Shown: positions 18,061-27,397 of the stretch, in pieces
Layout of the letters: each line of letters opens with the position of its first letter
How positions within the stretch are numbered: the stretch's first letter is position 1
Origin: Thermoplasmata archaeon
Lineage (GTDB): Archaea > Thermoplasmatota > Thermoplasmata > Thermoplasmatales > GCA-001856825
Direction of reading: 5' to 3'
DNA: 59,952 bases
NCBI GenBank assembly: GCA_021816725.1
Contig: JAKAXD010000001.1
Coordinates: 377,257 to 437,208, forward strand
The notes under the pieces: model-generated
Told to the model about the DNA's origin: nothing
The model's input: the letters and a program-made list of their open reading frames with translations, nothing else
Databases searched by the model: none
Made by a program: the position numbers and the translations under genes

Positions 18061-18276
18061 ATGGCAGTTCCTATGGCAGTTATGCAGAGTTTGATGCAGA
18101 AACCGATTTCCCTTCTTCTGAAGGATAACACAGTGCTGGAGGGAGTCCTTGAAAGCTATGACGATTACATGAATATTGTGATAACCAATACTGAAGAAAT
18201 AACGGATACGAACAAGAGAAAACTAGGCACAGTGATTCTTAGGGGAAGCAACGTGGTCAGGATATCACAGAAGTGA
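18061..18276 (+). CDS. Archaeal Sm-like protein (LSm/SmAP)
   Basis: The 71-residue protein contains Sm motif 1 (ISLLLKDNTVLEGVLESYDD, then YMNIVI) and Sm motif 2 (GTVILRGSNVVRI), with the uridine-binding Asp and RG pair. Archaeal SmAPs form heptameric rings that bind U-rich RNA and tRNA precursors. An SD-like GGTGAT precedes the ATG by four bases. It sits in the csl4 operon. A different, Hfq-like Sm protein occurs in the mobile element at 48064. Confidence 0.94.
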   Translation: MAVPMAVMQSLMQKPISLLLKDNTVLEGVLESYDDYMNIVITNTEEITDTNKRKLGTVILRGSNVVRISQK

Positions 18277-18372
18277 TTTCCAACTCATCCTGAACAGTTC
18301 TTTCAACTGAAATGCGCTTGGGCAGCATCTAATTATTTAAAATGGGAATGAATTACACATTCAAGAAATAGG

Positions 18373-19941
18373 ATGCTCGTTCTTGGAATAGAAAGTACTG
18401 CTCACACGGCCTCAGTTGGGCTCGTGGAAGACGGCGAGATAAGGGGGGTCAAATCAGATTCATACCGGCCTCTAACTGGAGGGATTAACCCAAGGGATGC
18501 AGCTGAACACCATAGAAAGGTGTTTCCCGATCTACTTTTGTCACTGCTCGATGAGAAAGAAGTTGGGATTTCAGATCTGGACAAGATTGCATTCAGCATT
18601 GGACCTGGGCTTGGACCATCTCTAAAGGTAGGAGTTGAGCTGGCAAAGTATCTTTCTATAAGATATTCAAAGGTTCTAGTTCCTGTGAATCATGGCGTAG
18701 GGCACCTAGAAATAGCAAGGAAGATGTCTAAGTTCGAAAACCCTCTCTTCCTTTATGTTTCTGGCGGTAACACCCAGCTTGTCACAATTGGCGAATATAG
18801 ATATTCTGTACTAGGGGAGACACTTGACATCGGGGTAGGTAATTTCCTTGACAAGATAGCAAGAGACCTTGAGATCCCTTTCCCTGGAGCTCCAGTTCTT
18901 GAGAAGCTTGCAAAGGGGGGTGAGAAAGTTCTTGACTGCCCCTACACGGTGAGGGGAATGGATGTTTCTTATTCGGGCCTTTATACTTCCCTAAAGAGAA
19001 GAATTGGGAAAGAACGCAGAGAGGACATTGCCTTCAATGCTCAGGAATATGCCTTCACTGCCCTCGCTGAGATAGTTGAGAGGGGAATGGCACATTTCGG
19101 CCTTACAGAATTCAGCATAACTGGTGGGGTCGCGAGGAACAGAAGACTAAGGGAGCTGCTCTCAGGGATGGCAAAAATGCGTGGATATAGATATTACTTT
19201 CCGGACGACACATATCTTTCTGACAATGGAGCAATGATAGCTCTTGCGGGGTACATGAGCGACCTGAAGGCAGACGAAAACATTATGCTTCAGCAGATGG
19301 ACAGGGTCGATTCCAGGGAGAGCAGGTGGATAGGGAGGAGGAAACTCCATCCACGTGCAATGGTCGGTGGGGAGAGTGTTATCGAAAGGTCATCATTTGA
19401 AGGCATTGAATGTGTTATAAAGAGAAGAAGAGGAGGGGAATACAGGAACCCGGAAATTAATATGAACATCAACAACTCGAGGATAAAGCGAGAAATCAGG
19501 GTACTGCATGCAATGGATTCGATATCAGTTGGCAGATCGGTGGTACTGTACGTGGACATGCTTTCCTCCTCGATCTATCTGAAGATGCTCCCGGGAAGGG
19601 TGATGAGCCAGATGATATCAGAACCCAATTTTGATGAAGTTCTCAGGCTGGTTGGAGACAGAGTAGCACAGCTGCACGACAGGGGGATAAGCCATGGTGA
19701 CCTTAGTCTGGGGAACGTTATGTTCGATGGGGGGATATCTTTCATAGACCCGTCAATGGGAGACCAGAACGCTGAAATAGAACAGTTAGGTGTGGATGTA
19801 CATCTGATGAAAGAGTCGCTGACCTCTCTAGGCAAGAGCAAGTCATTCAATTCCTTCCTTGAGGGATACAGTAAATGTACTAGATTTGATGAGGTGATGG
19901 AGAAGGTGAAGGAGATTGAGGATAGGAGGAGGTACACTTGA
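18373..19941 (+). CDS. Fused Kae1-Bud32 (KEOPS complex tRNA t6A synthase and kinase)
   Basis: The 522-residue bifunctional protein has an N-terminal ASKHA domain (GIESTAHTASVG, metal-binding NHGVGHLEIAR, LYVSGGNTQL) that transfers threonylcarbamoyl to A37 of ANN-decoding tRNAs. The C-terminal Bud32 atypical kinase domain starts near residue 330 (VIKRRRGGEYRNPEI, HGDLSLGNVMFD, SFIDPSMG). Kae1-Bud32 fusion is known in several euryarchaea, including Thermoplasmata. TATA-like TTATTTAAAA lies about 36 bases upstream. The next gene overlaps by four bases. Confidence 0.96.
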   Translation: MLVLGIESTAHTASVGLVEDGEIRGVKSDSYRPLTGGINPRDAAEHHRKVFPDLLLSLLDEKEVGISDLDKIAFSIGPGLGPSLKVGVELAKYLSIRYSKVLVPVNHGVGHLEIARKMSKFENPLFLYVSGGNTQLVTIGEYRYSVLGETLDIGVGNFLDKIARDLEIPFPGAPVLEKLAKGGEKVLDCPYTVRGMDVSYSGLYTSLKRRIGKERREDIAFNAQEYAFTALAEIVERGMAHFGLTEFSITGGVARNRRLRELLSGMAKMRGYRYYFPDDTYLSDNGAMIALAGYMSDLKADENIMLQQMDRVDSRESRWIGRRKLHPRAMVGGESVIERSSFEGIECVIKRRRGGEYRNPEINMNINNSRIKREIRVLHAMDSISVGRSVVLYVDMLSSSIYLKMLPGRVMSQMISEPNFDEVLRLVGDRVAQLHDRGISHGDLSLGNVMFDGGISFIDPSMGDQNAEIEQLGVDVHLMKESLTSLGKSKSFNSFLEGYSKCTRFDEVMEKVKEIEDRRRYT

Positions 19942-20483
19942 TAATCGTCACTTCAAATAAAGGGAAATACAGGGAATACAAGGAAATTCTAGGTGGGCAC
20001 TTTAATTTAAAGCTCATGCTAATGAGATACCCTGAGGAGCAACTCGACACCATAGAGAAGGTAGCAGAAAGGTCAGTTTACTACCTGTCAGGCATAGTAA
20101 ACGACGATTTCTTTATAGATGACTCGGGTTTATTCATAGAAGCATTCAAGGGTTTCCCGGGTGTTTATTCGTCTTACGTGAATAAGACGCTTGGAAATGA
20201 GGGAATCCTTAGATTGATGGAAGGAGTATCCAATAGAACCGCAGAATTCAGGACGTGTATCGCCTATTACGATGGCAAACTCAACATATTCACTGGCAAG
20301 GTACAAGGAACGATCTCTGAGACTGCGAGGGGAAAAAACGGGTTCGGATTTGACCCGATATTCATACCGTCAGGGCACAAACTTACTTATGCAGAAATGG
20401 CCCTTGAGAAGAAAAATTCTCTATCGCACAGGTATAGAGCAGGGAAGGCATTTTTGAAATTTCTTACGAAAAAGGCAATATAG
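19938..20483 (+). CDS. XTP/dITP pyrophosphatase (HAM1/RdgB family)
   Basis: The 181-residue house-cleaning enzyme hydrolyses non-canonical purine triphosphates (ITP, XTP). Its N-terminus IIVTSNKGKYREYKEIL is the HAM1 signature. FIDDSGLFIEAFKGFPGVYS and GKNGFGFDPIFIP carry the metal and base-recognition residues, and SHRYRAGKAF closes the active site. The start is a TTG overlapping the Kae1-Bud32 stop (TTGA), so it is translationally coupled. Normal family length. Confidence 0.95.
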   Translation: MIIVTSNKGKYREYKEILGGHFNLKLMLMRYPEEQLDTIEKVAERSVYYLSGIVNDDFFIDDSGLFIEAFKGFPGVYSSYVNKTLGNEGILRLMEGVSNRTAEFRTCIAYYDGKLNIFTGKVQGTISETARGKNGFGFDPIFIPSGHKLTYAEMALEKKNSLSHRYRAGKAFLKFLTKKAI

Positions 20484-20497
20484 GCCTTTAAAATTCC

Positions 20498-20881
20498 ATG
20501 CGGATGGAACGTGGAACTTACAAGGAATTCAAGATCCCGATATCACTCGTCATGTTGGCTATAACACTTTTCCTCTTTATCTTAGATGTAATCTACTTCT
20601 TCAGCCTGGGAATCCTGCCACTAAATTTTCAGTCATTCCTGACGACCATCGGTGGATGGACTTATTACATTTTCCTCCTTTCACTCGTTGGAATAATTTA
20701 TTTTGCATACCTTCTTGCCTCCACGGTCTCACAGAGAAGAAAGTTCGAAGAACTGATCTTCACGGACAGCAAGGCCACGTTTGTGAAGAATGAAAAAGAC
20801 CTGGACGTTATTTCAAGGAAGCTCGGCCCATCATTCAGGAAGAGATATGAGGAAAAGAAGGGCCAGCTTAGGGTCAGATAG
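20498..20881 (+). CDS. Small membrane protein (DUF3198-like)
   Basis: The 127-residue protein has two strong hydrophobic helices (about 15-38 and 52-74: MLAITLFLFILDVIYFFSLG and YYIFLLSLVGIIYFAYLLA) and a charged cytoplasmic C-terminal tail. From memory it resembles the Thermoplasma-specific DUF3198 family; function unknown. It follows the HAM1 gene by 14 bases and is probably the last gene of that transcript. Confidence 0.75.
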   Translation: MRMERGTYKEFKIPISLVMLAITLFLFILDVIYFFSLGILPLNFQSFLTTIGGWTYYIFLLSLVGIIYFAYLLASTVSQRRKFEELIFTDSKATFVKNEKDLDVISRKLGPSFRKRYEEKKGQLRVR

Positions 20882-20910
20882 TCTCACGAACTGAGTTTTC
20901 AGAGAGTAAT

Positions 20911-21735
20911 TCACTGACTCTCAAGAACCTTCTTCACGAACTCCGGCAGATTGAAGCAGGATAGGTAGATGCCTTCGTTCACATACCTACCTGTGAAATC
21001 CCTGCGCTTCTCTATGCTTCCATCTGAAGCCATTATGTAGGACCACATTCCAGACGGATAAGAGGGCACAAAAGACAGATATGGTTTTACTGTCATGAAG
21101 TGACTATTGAGACCACGATAAGCCTTCTTAATGAACTCAGGATTCATAAAAGGGGACCCGCTCTGAGTTGCAATAATTCCCCCCTTCTTCAGTATTTTCT
21201 TGGATTTCATGTAAAATACATCAGAGAACAGGGAAGCTGCAAATCCAATGGGGTCCGTTGAATCTACTAGGATAACATCATAACTCCTCTCTGAATCAAC
21301 GAATTCGAAAGCGTCCATATTGTAAACCTTAAGCCTGCTGTCAGCAAATGATGCTGCTATGCTTGGTAAATAGGTTTTGGCTGCACTTATAACCTCTTCA
21401 TCTATTTCAACAAGATCGACCGCCCTCACTGGATACCGGAGTACTTCTCTTGCGACACCTCCATCCCCGCCCCCAATGATCAGGATGTCCTTTGGATCAT
21501 GATGTGATACCATCGCCGGGTGGGAAAGCATTTCCTGATACATGAATTCGTCTTTCTCGGTTATCATGAAGCATCCGTCTAGAATCATAACCCTACCGAA
21601 GAATTCAGTATCGAATATGTCGATCTTCTGATACTTGGATTCCTTAGAAAATAGGTGAGATTTTACCCTGACACCGAATTTCACGTCCTCATTTTGATTC
21701 TCTGAGAACCAGAAGTCCACTTTCATGCTTCGCAA
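20911..21735 (-). CDS. speE: Polyamine aminopropyltransferase (spermidine synthase family)
   Basis: A 274-residue SpeE-type enzyme that moves an aminopropyl group from decarboxylated S-adenosylmethionine to a diamine. Characteristic segments are ILIIGGGDGGVAREVLRYP, VEIDEEVISAAKTYLPS and VDSTDPIG. The catalytic Asp is in DSTDP. The preferred acceptor (putrescine, cadaverine or agmatine) cannot be read from the sequence. Two start codons three residues apart are possible (21735 or 21726). It is convergent with the upstream membrane protein gene and divergent from gdhA. Confidence 0.93.
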   Translation of the reverse strand: MRSMKVDFWFSENQNEDVKFGVRVKSHLFSKESKYQKIDIFDTEFFGRVMILDGCFMITEKDEFMYQEMLSHPAMVSHHDPKDILIIGGGDGGVAREVLRYPVRAVDLVEIDEEVISAAKTYLPSIAASFADSRLKVYNMDAFEFVDSERSYDVILVDSTDPIGFAASLFSDVFYMKSKKILKKGGIIATQSGSPFMNPEFIKKAYRGLNSHFMTVKPYLSFVPSYPSGMWSYIMASDGSIEKRRDFTGRYVNEGIYLSCFNLPEFVKKVLESQ

Positions 21736-21858
21736 TAATGAAGCATAAAATAACCTTTGTGAATGAGCCTAGTATTTAAGGCAAATAAGATTAATTGCGA
21801 TTAACTGACAACCTTTATGAATTAAAATGCGATACCGGAGTGCATTACAGGTGAAACG

Positions 21859-23136
21859 ATGATGCAACAACCTAAAAGTGATAAAAAACAAGAAGAACTC
21901 GACCCATTTAAAATTGCACAAAAGCAACTAGACGAAGCTGCAGCAATAATGAAGCTGGACCCACAGGCTCACGCTATTTTGAAGGAGCCAATGAGCATGG
22001 TCCAGGTTCAAATACCGGTGAAGATGGACAATGGATCTACTAAAGTTTTCACTGGATTCAGGGTTCACTACAATTTTGCGAGGGGACCTACGAAGGGAGG
22101 AATCAGATTCCACCCACAGGAGAGCCTTTCAACTGTCAAAGCTCTAGCGGCGTGGATGACCTGGAAGACTTCTCTGGCAGACATCCCTTATGGAGGAGCA
22201 AAAGGTGGAATTATTTGCGATCCAAAGTCCCTGAGCCAAGCTGAACTTGAGAGACTTTCAAGGGGATACGTCAGAGCAATAGGAGAATACATAGGACCAG
22301 ATATTGATATCCCGGCCCCAGATGTTTACACAACGCCACAGATAATGGCGTGGATGATGGACGAGTACTCTGCAATGGAAGGATACAACGTACCGGGCGT
22401 CATAACTGGAAAGCCACTGGAGATAGGCGGATCCCTCGGGAGAGGGGACGCAACAGCCAGGGGAGGAATGTTCATACTCAGAGAGGCAGCGAAACATCTA
22501 CACATCGATCTAGCGAAGGCAACGGTAGCTATTCAAGGCTTTGGAAATGCCGGCGAATTTGCACACAAGCTAGTTACAGAAATGTTCCATTCAAAGGTAG
22601 TTGCTGTTTCCGACAGCAAGGGTGGAATATACAATGCAGATGGATTGGACTTTGAAGCAGTAAAGGCCCACAAATTGAAGACTGGAAGCGTTGTTGGATT
22701 CAAGGGAGCAAAAGAAATCTCGAATGCGGACCTTCTGGAACTCAAGGTAGACGTGCTAATCCCATCCGCTCTGGAGAACCAGATAACTGGGAAGAATGCC
22801 GCAAACGTGAAGGCAAAGATTCTGCTAGAACTGGCAAACGGGCCAACCACCCCGGACGCAGACGAGATACTTGCAAAGAACAAGGTATTCGACATTCCAG
22901 ACTTCCTTGCGAACTCGGGTGGAGTCATAGTATCCTACTTCGAGTGGGTTCAGAACATAAATGGATTCTACTGGGACATCGACGAGGTCTATGGAAAGCT
23001 CGACAGGAAGGTATCAAAGAGTTTCTGGGACACGACTGAGACAATGGCCAAGTACAATACGACACCCAGAATGGCAGCTTATATCCTGGCGGTTGATAGA
23101 ATAGCAAAAGCAATGAAAGTACGCGGCTGGTACTGA
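21859..23136 (+). CDS. gdhA: Glutamate dehydrogenase
   Basis: The 425-residue enzyme interconverts glutamate and 2-oxoglutarate plus ammonia. The catalytic lysine loop is [10 protein letters not shown], the substrate site is [11 protein letters not shown], and the Rossmann domain has [12 protein letters not shown]. The hexameric archaeal form has this length. An SD-like AGGTGA precedes the ATG pair at 21859/21862, and a TATA-like CTTTATGA lies near 21813. A long T-rich region follows the stop. Together with the Amt transporter at 36.5 kb it represents ammonium assimilation in the window. Confidence 0.97.
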   Translation: MMQQPKSDKKQEELDPFKIAQKQLDEAAAIMKLDPQAHAILKEPMSMVQVQIPVKMDNGSTKVFTGFRVHYNFARGPTKGGIRFHPQESLSTVKALAAWMTWKTSLADIPYGGAKGGIICDPKSLSQAELERLSRGYVRAIGEYIGPDIDIPAPDVYTTPQIMAWMMDEYSAMEGYNVPGVITGKPLEIGGSLGRGDATARGGMFILREAAKHLHIDLAKATVAIQGFGNAGEFAHKLVTEMFHSKVVAVSDSKGGIYNADGLDFEAVKAHKLKTGSVVGFKGAKEISNADLLELKVDVLIPSALENQITGKNAANVKAKILLELANGPTTPDADEILAKNKVFDIPDFLANSGGVIVSYFEWVQNINGFYWDIDEVYGKLDRKVSKSFWDTTETMAKYNTTPRMAAYILAVDRIAKAMKVRGWY

Positions 23137-23152
23137 AATTAAAGGAAATTCA

Positions 23153-23191
23153 TTTCTTTTATTTTTATCCATCTTTTATTCTTTATTTTCC
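23153..23191 (+). terminator. T-rich terminator region after gdhA
   Basis: Several consecutive T tracts (TTTCTTTTATTTTT, CTTTTATTC, TTTATTTTC) begin 16 bases after the gdhA stop. There is no hairpin, as expected for archaeal termination. The remaining 200 bases up to 23405 are AT-rich and hold a TATA box (CTATATAAG, 23367-23375) for the next operon. Confidence 0.55.
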
Positions 23192-23405
23192 TTCATTTGC
23201 GTGTTTTGTTGATTTGGGTGATGTGCATTGCAGATTTCTGATTAAATTTTATTGAGCATGGTTAATTAATTACTTTAGACCCGATTTTTCTAATTATGCT
23301 GAAATCGAACGCAACTTTCATGCTCGCCTAGAAATCAATTTTTCAATTTTTTCAATTTTCAATTCGCTATATAAGATTAAAATAGAGTTAAGATGATCTT
23401 TACTT

Positions 23406-23876
23406 ATGTTCAGGGCTAACACAAGACATTCATATCTCATGGAAATGGAAGAATTCAATTCCATTCTCTTAGAGGATTTTGTTAGCAGTTATGGGAAGAC
23501 ATTGTTGCTCCTTGGAGATGGGGTGTTTGTCGATGCCCATTATTTGAAGAGGAAGATGGGTGATCGCCTCTACATCCAGAGAATCCTCAACATGTATCAG
23601 TTTCAAAAAACAATAGTGGAGGATTTTTACTATGATGACTTCGCAATTTTCATAGTAATCAAGCTCTCTGAGCTTAAGGAGTGGAAAGAGGATGTTTTAC
23701 TCAACATATCAAACGCCTTGGAAGGTATCTCACGTAGGACTGGAACGCCAAACATAGTCTATTTGGTGGAAGATGAAGAGTTTAGACCACTGTGGTTGGG
23801 CAATGTATTCCATAGGAAGATACTAGAGGTGGTCAAGAAATGGGAAGAAACACCCCTAGCCTTAGAATGGAAATAG
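23406..23876 (+). CDS. RecA/RadA-like protein lacking Walker A, first gene of the PolB2 operon
   Basis: A 156-residue protein of no named family that I can be sure of. Its middle resembles the RadA/RecA core after the ATP loop: LLLLGDGVFVDAHYLKRK is shaped like the strand-plus-DxEG segment, RLYIQRILNMYQFQ like the following helix, FAIFIVIK like Walker B, and TPNIVYLVEDE like the strand before the TNQ motif. A Walker A P-loop is absent. The TATA box CTATATAAG is about 35 bases upstream. It is followed by overlapping genes for a 72-residue helical protein and a PolB2-like polymerase. The RecA-like reading is an inference needing structure prediction. Confidence 0.6.
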   Translation: MFRANTRHSYLMEMEEFNSILLEDFVSSYGKTLLLLGDGVFVDAHYLKRKMGDRLYIQRILNMYQFQKTIVEDFYYDDFAIFIVIKLSELKEWKEDVLLNISNALEGISRRTGTPNIVYLVEDEEFRPLWLGNVFHRKILEVVKKWEETPLALEWK

Positions 23877-24058
23877 AAAGCATAATTGAAGAGATAAGAA
23901 AAGCAGAGAAATTGATGAGCAGTGGAAATAAAGAAATTCTCGAAGATTTCATCAGAAAAGTAAAACTTCACATCCCAGAAGGCTCCATAACAAGTCTAGA
24001 CCCATATTTTGTTTTTCTTCTCTTCGTGCTATTGGAAATGAGAAAAGAAATCAAATGA
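23840..24058 (+). CDS. Small helical protein in the PolB2 operon
   Basis: A 72-residue protein that begins inside the end of the preceding gene and overlaps the polymerase gene by four bases (ATGA). An SD-like GAGGTG lies 8 bases before the ATG at 23840, which supports that start over the one at 23867. The sequence is helical: an N-terminal Glu/Ile/Lys-rich helix, a central segment (FIRKVKLHIPEG) and a hydrophobic C-terminal helix (YFVFLLFVLLEMRKEIK). No known family. The tight overlaps suggest a subunit or adaptor of the polymerase. Confidence 0.7.
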   Translation: MGRNTPSLRMEIESIIEEIRKAEKLMSSGNKEILEDFIRKVKLHIPEGSITSLDPYFVFLLFVLLEMRKEIK

Positions 24059-26037
24059 TCATCGATGCATGGGGCGGCAGGACCCTGTACACCATTGATG
24101 AAAACAGGAAGATAAAGAGATGGAACTATGAGCATACCATATACGTTACTGGAGATCGCCTTGAGAGAGTCACTGACGAGATAGACCTTGTACCTTGGAT
24201 CAAGTGGAAACTGGAAGAGCAGAGGGACATATTTTCCTATAAAAAGGTCGTGACCATAAGCCTGCCTCCAAACAGGTTAAGCGAGGTGATAATGGCAATA
24301 GAACGAATAGGAAACTTCAGAGATTATAAGATTTACAACGCAGACATAAATATTGTACAATCATTCATGGTCAAGAACAACCTTCATTTTTTCAATGATG
24401 AAAATGAAATGAATTTTGACACATCTAAGATTAATGTCCTTGAAATAAAATTCATTGATTCGCTGGAAGAGATTGAGATAAACGGGCAGATGTTCACGAA
24501 CATCCCTTCGTCTATCGATTACTTCTTCTCCAACATGAAAGATGCCAACATGATAGTATCTGAGGGTGGCGACAGATATTTCCCTAGATTCTTCGAGCTT
24601 GCCTGGAAGGAAGGATACACTGCCAGAACATCTAGGAGCAAGGAGAGGACATTCACTTCATATGGAAGAGTTAGTCATAGATCGAGTGGCTTCATAATTT
24701 ATGGGATACCCCACATAGACAGAGAAACGTCATTCATTTTCAGCGAGGGTGGTCTTGAGGGGCTGATTACTATTTCCAAGATCACATCCCTTCCCATCTT
24801 CCATTCTGCGCGCATAACCCCCGGAACAGCCGTTTCCTCATACGAGGTGAAGAAATCTCTGGAGAAGGGCATAATGATTCCTCTTTACAAGGACGACCAT
24901 GAGATGATCAAGAATATTGACACGTTCATAAGCGCTGACAAGGGCGGGCTCTATCTCCAGCCAGTACCTGGCGTATACGAAAATGTCTTTGAGATAGATT
25001 TCAGCTCAATGTACCCATCAATAATAGTTAATTACAACCTTTCTCCGGAGACCATTAACGTAAAGTGCAAAAATTACAGGAGAATAGATGACCTAGGATA
25101 TGACATATGCATGGATAGAAGGGGGATGCTACCTGAATTCCTATCGGATCTTCTTGACCTCCGCTTGTATTATAAGAACAAAAAAAAATCTGACGAGAGA
25201 TATAGGGGCAGGGATGCTGTCCTGAAATGGCTTCTGTTGACTTCATTTGGTTACACCGGCTATAAGAATGCAAAATTCGGCAGGATAGAAGTTCACGAAT
25301 CCATAACCAGCCTGGGACGTAAGATATTGACTGACAGCATAAAGATAGCTGAAGACGAAGGGTTCACTGCAATACACGGAATAGTTGATTCTCTATGGTT
25401 GCAGGGAAGTGGAAATATCCATGAAGTGATGAGAAAGATAGAAGAAATGAGCAAGCTCAAGATTTCTCTTGAGGGTTTCTACAAGTGGATAGCGTTCCTT
25501 CCTGCAAGGGATGGAACTGGTGCACTTAACAGGTATTTCGGACTCATGGAAAATGGAAGATTCAAGGTCAGAGGGATAGAACTGCGCAGGACAGACTTTC
25601 CTAATGTATGCAAGGAGATGCAGGAGGAGATACTCAACGTTTATTCAATGGTCCCAAACTTGGCAGGTTTTCATAAACACTATGATGAGGTTGAGAAAAT
25701 ATACAACTCCTACAAGTTCAAGATAGCAAATGGAAAGGTGGATGACTCAGAACTAAGAATGTCAATAGTTGCCACCCGCAGACCTGAAGCTTACAAAGTT
25801 AATGGTATAAGGAAAATGGCTATAGAAAAAGCAAGGAATGTGGGACCAGGTGACAAGGTATCGATGTTTGTCCTGAACGAAAGGAGAGGCGAAGTGGACA
25901 TAGAGAATCTAGAGAACAGGTACGACAAGAACTATTACCTTAGAAAGCTGGAAATGGCGTGGGAGAGCATATCCTATCCATATAGGCATCTACCTATAAT
26001 ATACCAGAAGAGCATCGAGGATTATGATACAAATTGA
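24055..26037 (+). CDS. PolB2-like family B DNA polymerase with altered motif C
   Basis: The 660-residue protein is a short B-family polymerase. Motif A is intact (EIDFSSMYPSII). Motif B is changed (KWLLLTSFGYTGYKN instead of KxxxNSxYG). Motif C reads IHGIVDSLWL instead of YGDTDS, so the first of the two aspartates is lost while the second, normally the metal ligand, remains. In the N-terminal half the exonuclease DxE motif is not visible. This fits the archaeal PolB2 group, described as inactivated or as low-activity translesion polymerases (Sulfolobus Dpo2). It is the third gene of an operon whose first product looks RecA-like. Confidence 0.85.
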   Translation: MIIDAWGGRTLYTIDENRKIKRWNYEHTIYVTGDRLERVTDEIDLVPWIKWKLEEQRDIFSYKKVVTISLPPNRLSEVIMAIERIGNFRDYKIYNADINIVQSFMVKNNLHFFNDENEMNFDTSKINVLEIKFIDSLEEIEINGQMFTNIPSSIDYFFSNMKDANMIVSEGGDRYFPRFFELAWKEGYTARTSRSKERTFTSYGRVSHRSSGFIIYGIPHIDRETSFIFSEGGLEGLITISKITSLPIFHSARITPGTAVSSYEVKKSLEKGIMIPLYKDDHEMIKNIDTFISADKGGLYLQPVPGVYENVFEIDFSSMYPSIIVNYNLSPETINVKCKNYRRIDDLGYDICMDRRGMLPEFLSDLLDLRLYYKNKKKSDERYRGRDAVLKWLLLTSFGYTGYKNAKFGRIEVHESITSLGRKILTDSIKIAEDEGFTAIHGIVDSLWLQGSGNIHEVMRKIEEMSKLKISLEGFYKWIAFLPARDGTGALNRYFGLMENGRFKVRGIELRRTDFPNVCKEMQEEILNVYSMVPNLAGFHKHYDEVEKIYNSYKFKIANGKVDDSELRMSIVATRRPEAYKVNGIRKMAIEKARNVGPGDKVSMFVLNERRGEVDIENLENRYDKNYYLRKLEMAWESISYPYRHLPIIYQKSIEDYDTN

Positions 26038-26311
26038 AAATCTATCAGTTGAAGGAGAAACATATACAGGAATAAAGATTGACACCAAACCGGCGCCGAT
26101 AGTCTTGATAACTGGCCAGAAAGGATTCCTCATGTGTGGATATCTCAACATGGAAGCTGTAGACAAAACAGGTGCTTCAGCCGTGTCCATTTCAGGCGTC
26201 AATACGTTCGATGACCTTCTCAACAAAGATGTCGTTAAGATAAGTACGAAGGCGAGAGAATCGGGAATAAAAGAGGGGATGAAAGGAAGAGAAGCACTGA
26301 GATTCCTTTGA
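26024..26311 (+). CDS. DUF1805 family protein
   Basis: A 95-residue protein of the DUF1805 family, recognised by the pattern VLITGQKGFLMCGYLNMEAV and the following Ala/Val-rich strand (TGASAVSISGVNTFDDLL). The family is widespread in archaea and in Bacillus (YunC), forms a small alpha/beta fold, and has no established function. It overlaps the PolB2 gene by 14 bases, so it is part of that transcript, although the link to DNA metabolism may be coincidental. Confidence 0.82.
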   Translation: MIQIENLSVEGETYTGIKIDTKPAPIVLITGQKGFLMCGYLNMEAVDKTGASAVSISGVNTFDDLLNKDVVKISTKARESGIKEGMKGREALRFL

Positions 26312-26381
26312 AGTATCACCTAAGGCAGGAAGCGAGAAATCACATCTCCCTGATACAAGCGGCACGCATCTTGGCCATTAC

Positions 26382-27323
26382 TCAGTGAGAAATAACACTG
26401 TTAATCACTCTCAGGGGGTTATCCCAAAGGACTTGCTGGGAATGGGAGCCCAATAGATTCGAGAGTTGGACGATCTTGGTTACGTCTTCAAATCCTGTAG
26501 GGGTATCATCTATCCCTAGGAAATCAGTACCAAGTGCAACGTGGTCCCATCCAAAATTTTCACCGACATATTCCATGTGTTTGGCAATGTCAGTTATCGA
26601 AGGTTCGTTGCTAAGTGTCGTCCTTATGGCTGTTATTCCAACAACCCCACCGGTTCCAGCTATTGCTTCAATGCTATCATTGTCAAGATTTCTCACATGA
26701 CCATAAACTCCCTTTGCATTCCCATGTGATGAAATCACAGGCTTCTTAGACACAGAGCAGGTTTCAATAATCGTGTTCCTGCTCGCATGGGCCAAGTCAA
26801 CTATTACACTCTGCTCATTGGCAATTTTGACAATTTCTTCCCCGTACCCTGTCAGCCCATAGTCTTTCTTTGACATTGCAGAAGCAGCAAATTTCGTGTC
26901 ATAATTCCAGGTCAGGCCAATGCACCTCAGGCCCATGTCCTTCAGGAGGTAGAGATCATAAGGGTCTCGAAGACAGTCAGTCCCTTCAAGGCTGAGCAGT
27001 ATCTTCGTGCCCTTCTTCAATTCATCTGATTGCCCTAGAACGATCTTTATTATTCCCCTTCTCTCCATGTGCTTGTAAAACTTCATCTGCTCCATCAGGT
27101 CTTCCCAGAGCGCAACAGTTGCCCTTCGAGGTCCGGAACCATACTGCCTGCTCAGCTCCTCAGCTCTGTCATTGACAACAGATATGTGTGGGAAGTTTAC
27201 GCCAAATATGATAGCATCCTCGAATTTCCCAATTGCATCCAGATTTGATTGTTTCGTGGCTGAAACAATATCTTCTCGCTGCGAAGTTATCCCCATGTCC
27301 TGATGCAAATCGATGAATTTCAT
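26382..27323 (-). CDS. Membrane-dipeptidase family (M19) metallohydrolase
   Basis: A 313-residue amidohydrolase-fold dipeptidase. Metal-binding residues are visible in DLHQDMG (H-x-D), ILLSLEGTDCL (bridging Glu), VDLAHAS and VISSHGN (two His), and ALGTDFLGID (Asp). The family cleaves dipeptides, including some D-amino-acid ones. No signal peptide is present, so the enzyme is cytosolic and would complement the peptide-trimming aminopeptidase at 10.9 kb. It stands alone, convergent to the polymerase operon. Confidence 0.9.
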   Translation of the reverse strand: MKFIDLHQDMGITSQREDIVSATKQSNLDAIGKFEDAIIFGVNFPHISVVNDRAEELSRQYGSGPRRATVALWEDLMEQMKFYKHMERRGIIKIVLGQSDELKKGTKILLSLEGTDCLRDPYDLYLLKDMGLRCIGLTWNYDTKFAASAMSKKDYGLTGYGEEIVKIANEQSVIVDLAHASRNTIIETCSVSKKPVISSHGNAKGVYGHVRNLDNDSIEAIAGTGGVVGITAIRTTLSNEPSITDIAKHMEYVGENFGWDHVALGTDFLGIDDTPTGFEDVTKIVQLSNLLGSHSQQVLWDNPLRVINSVISH

Positions 27324-27397
27324 AAATCTAAAGGCGTGATAAATTATTTAACTCTTCCATGGTCTTGAGGTCTCATCAATGTTTACGTAAAAGCAAA

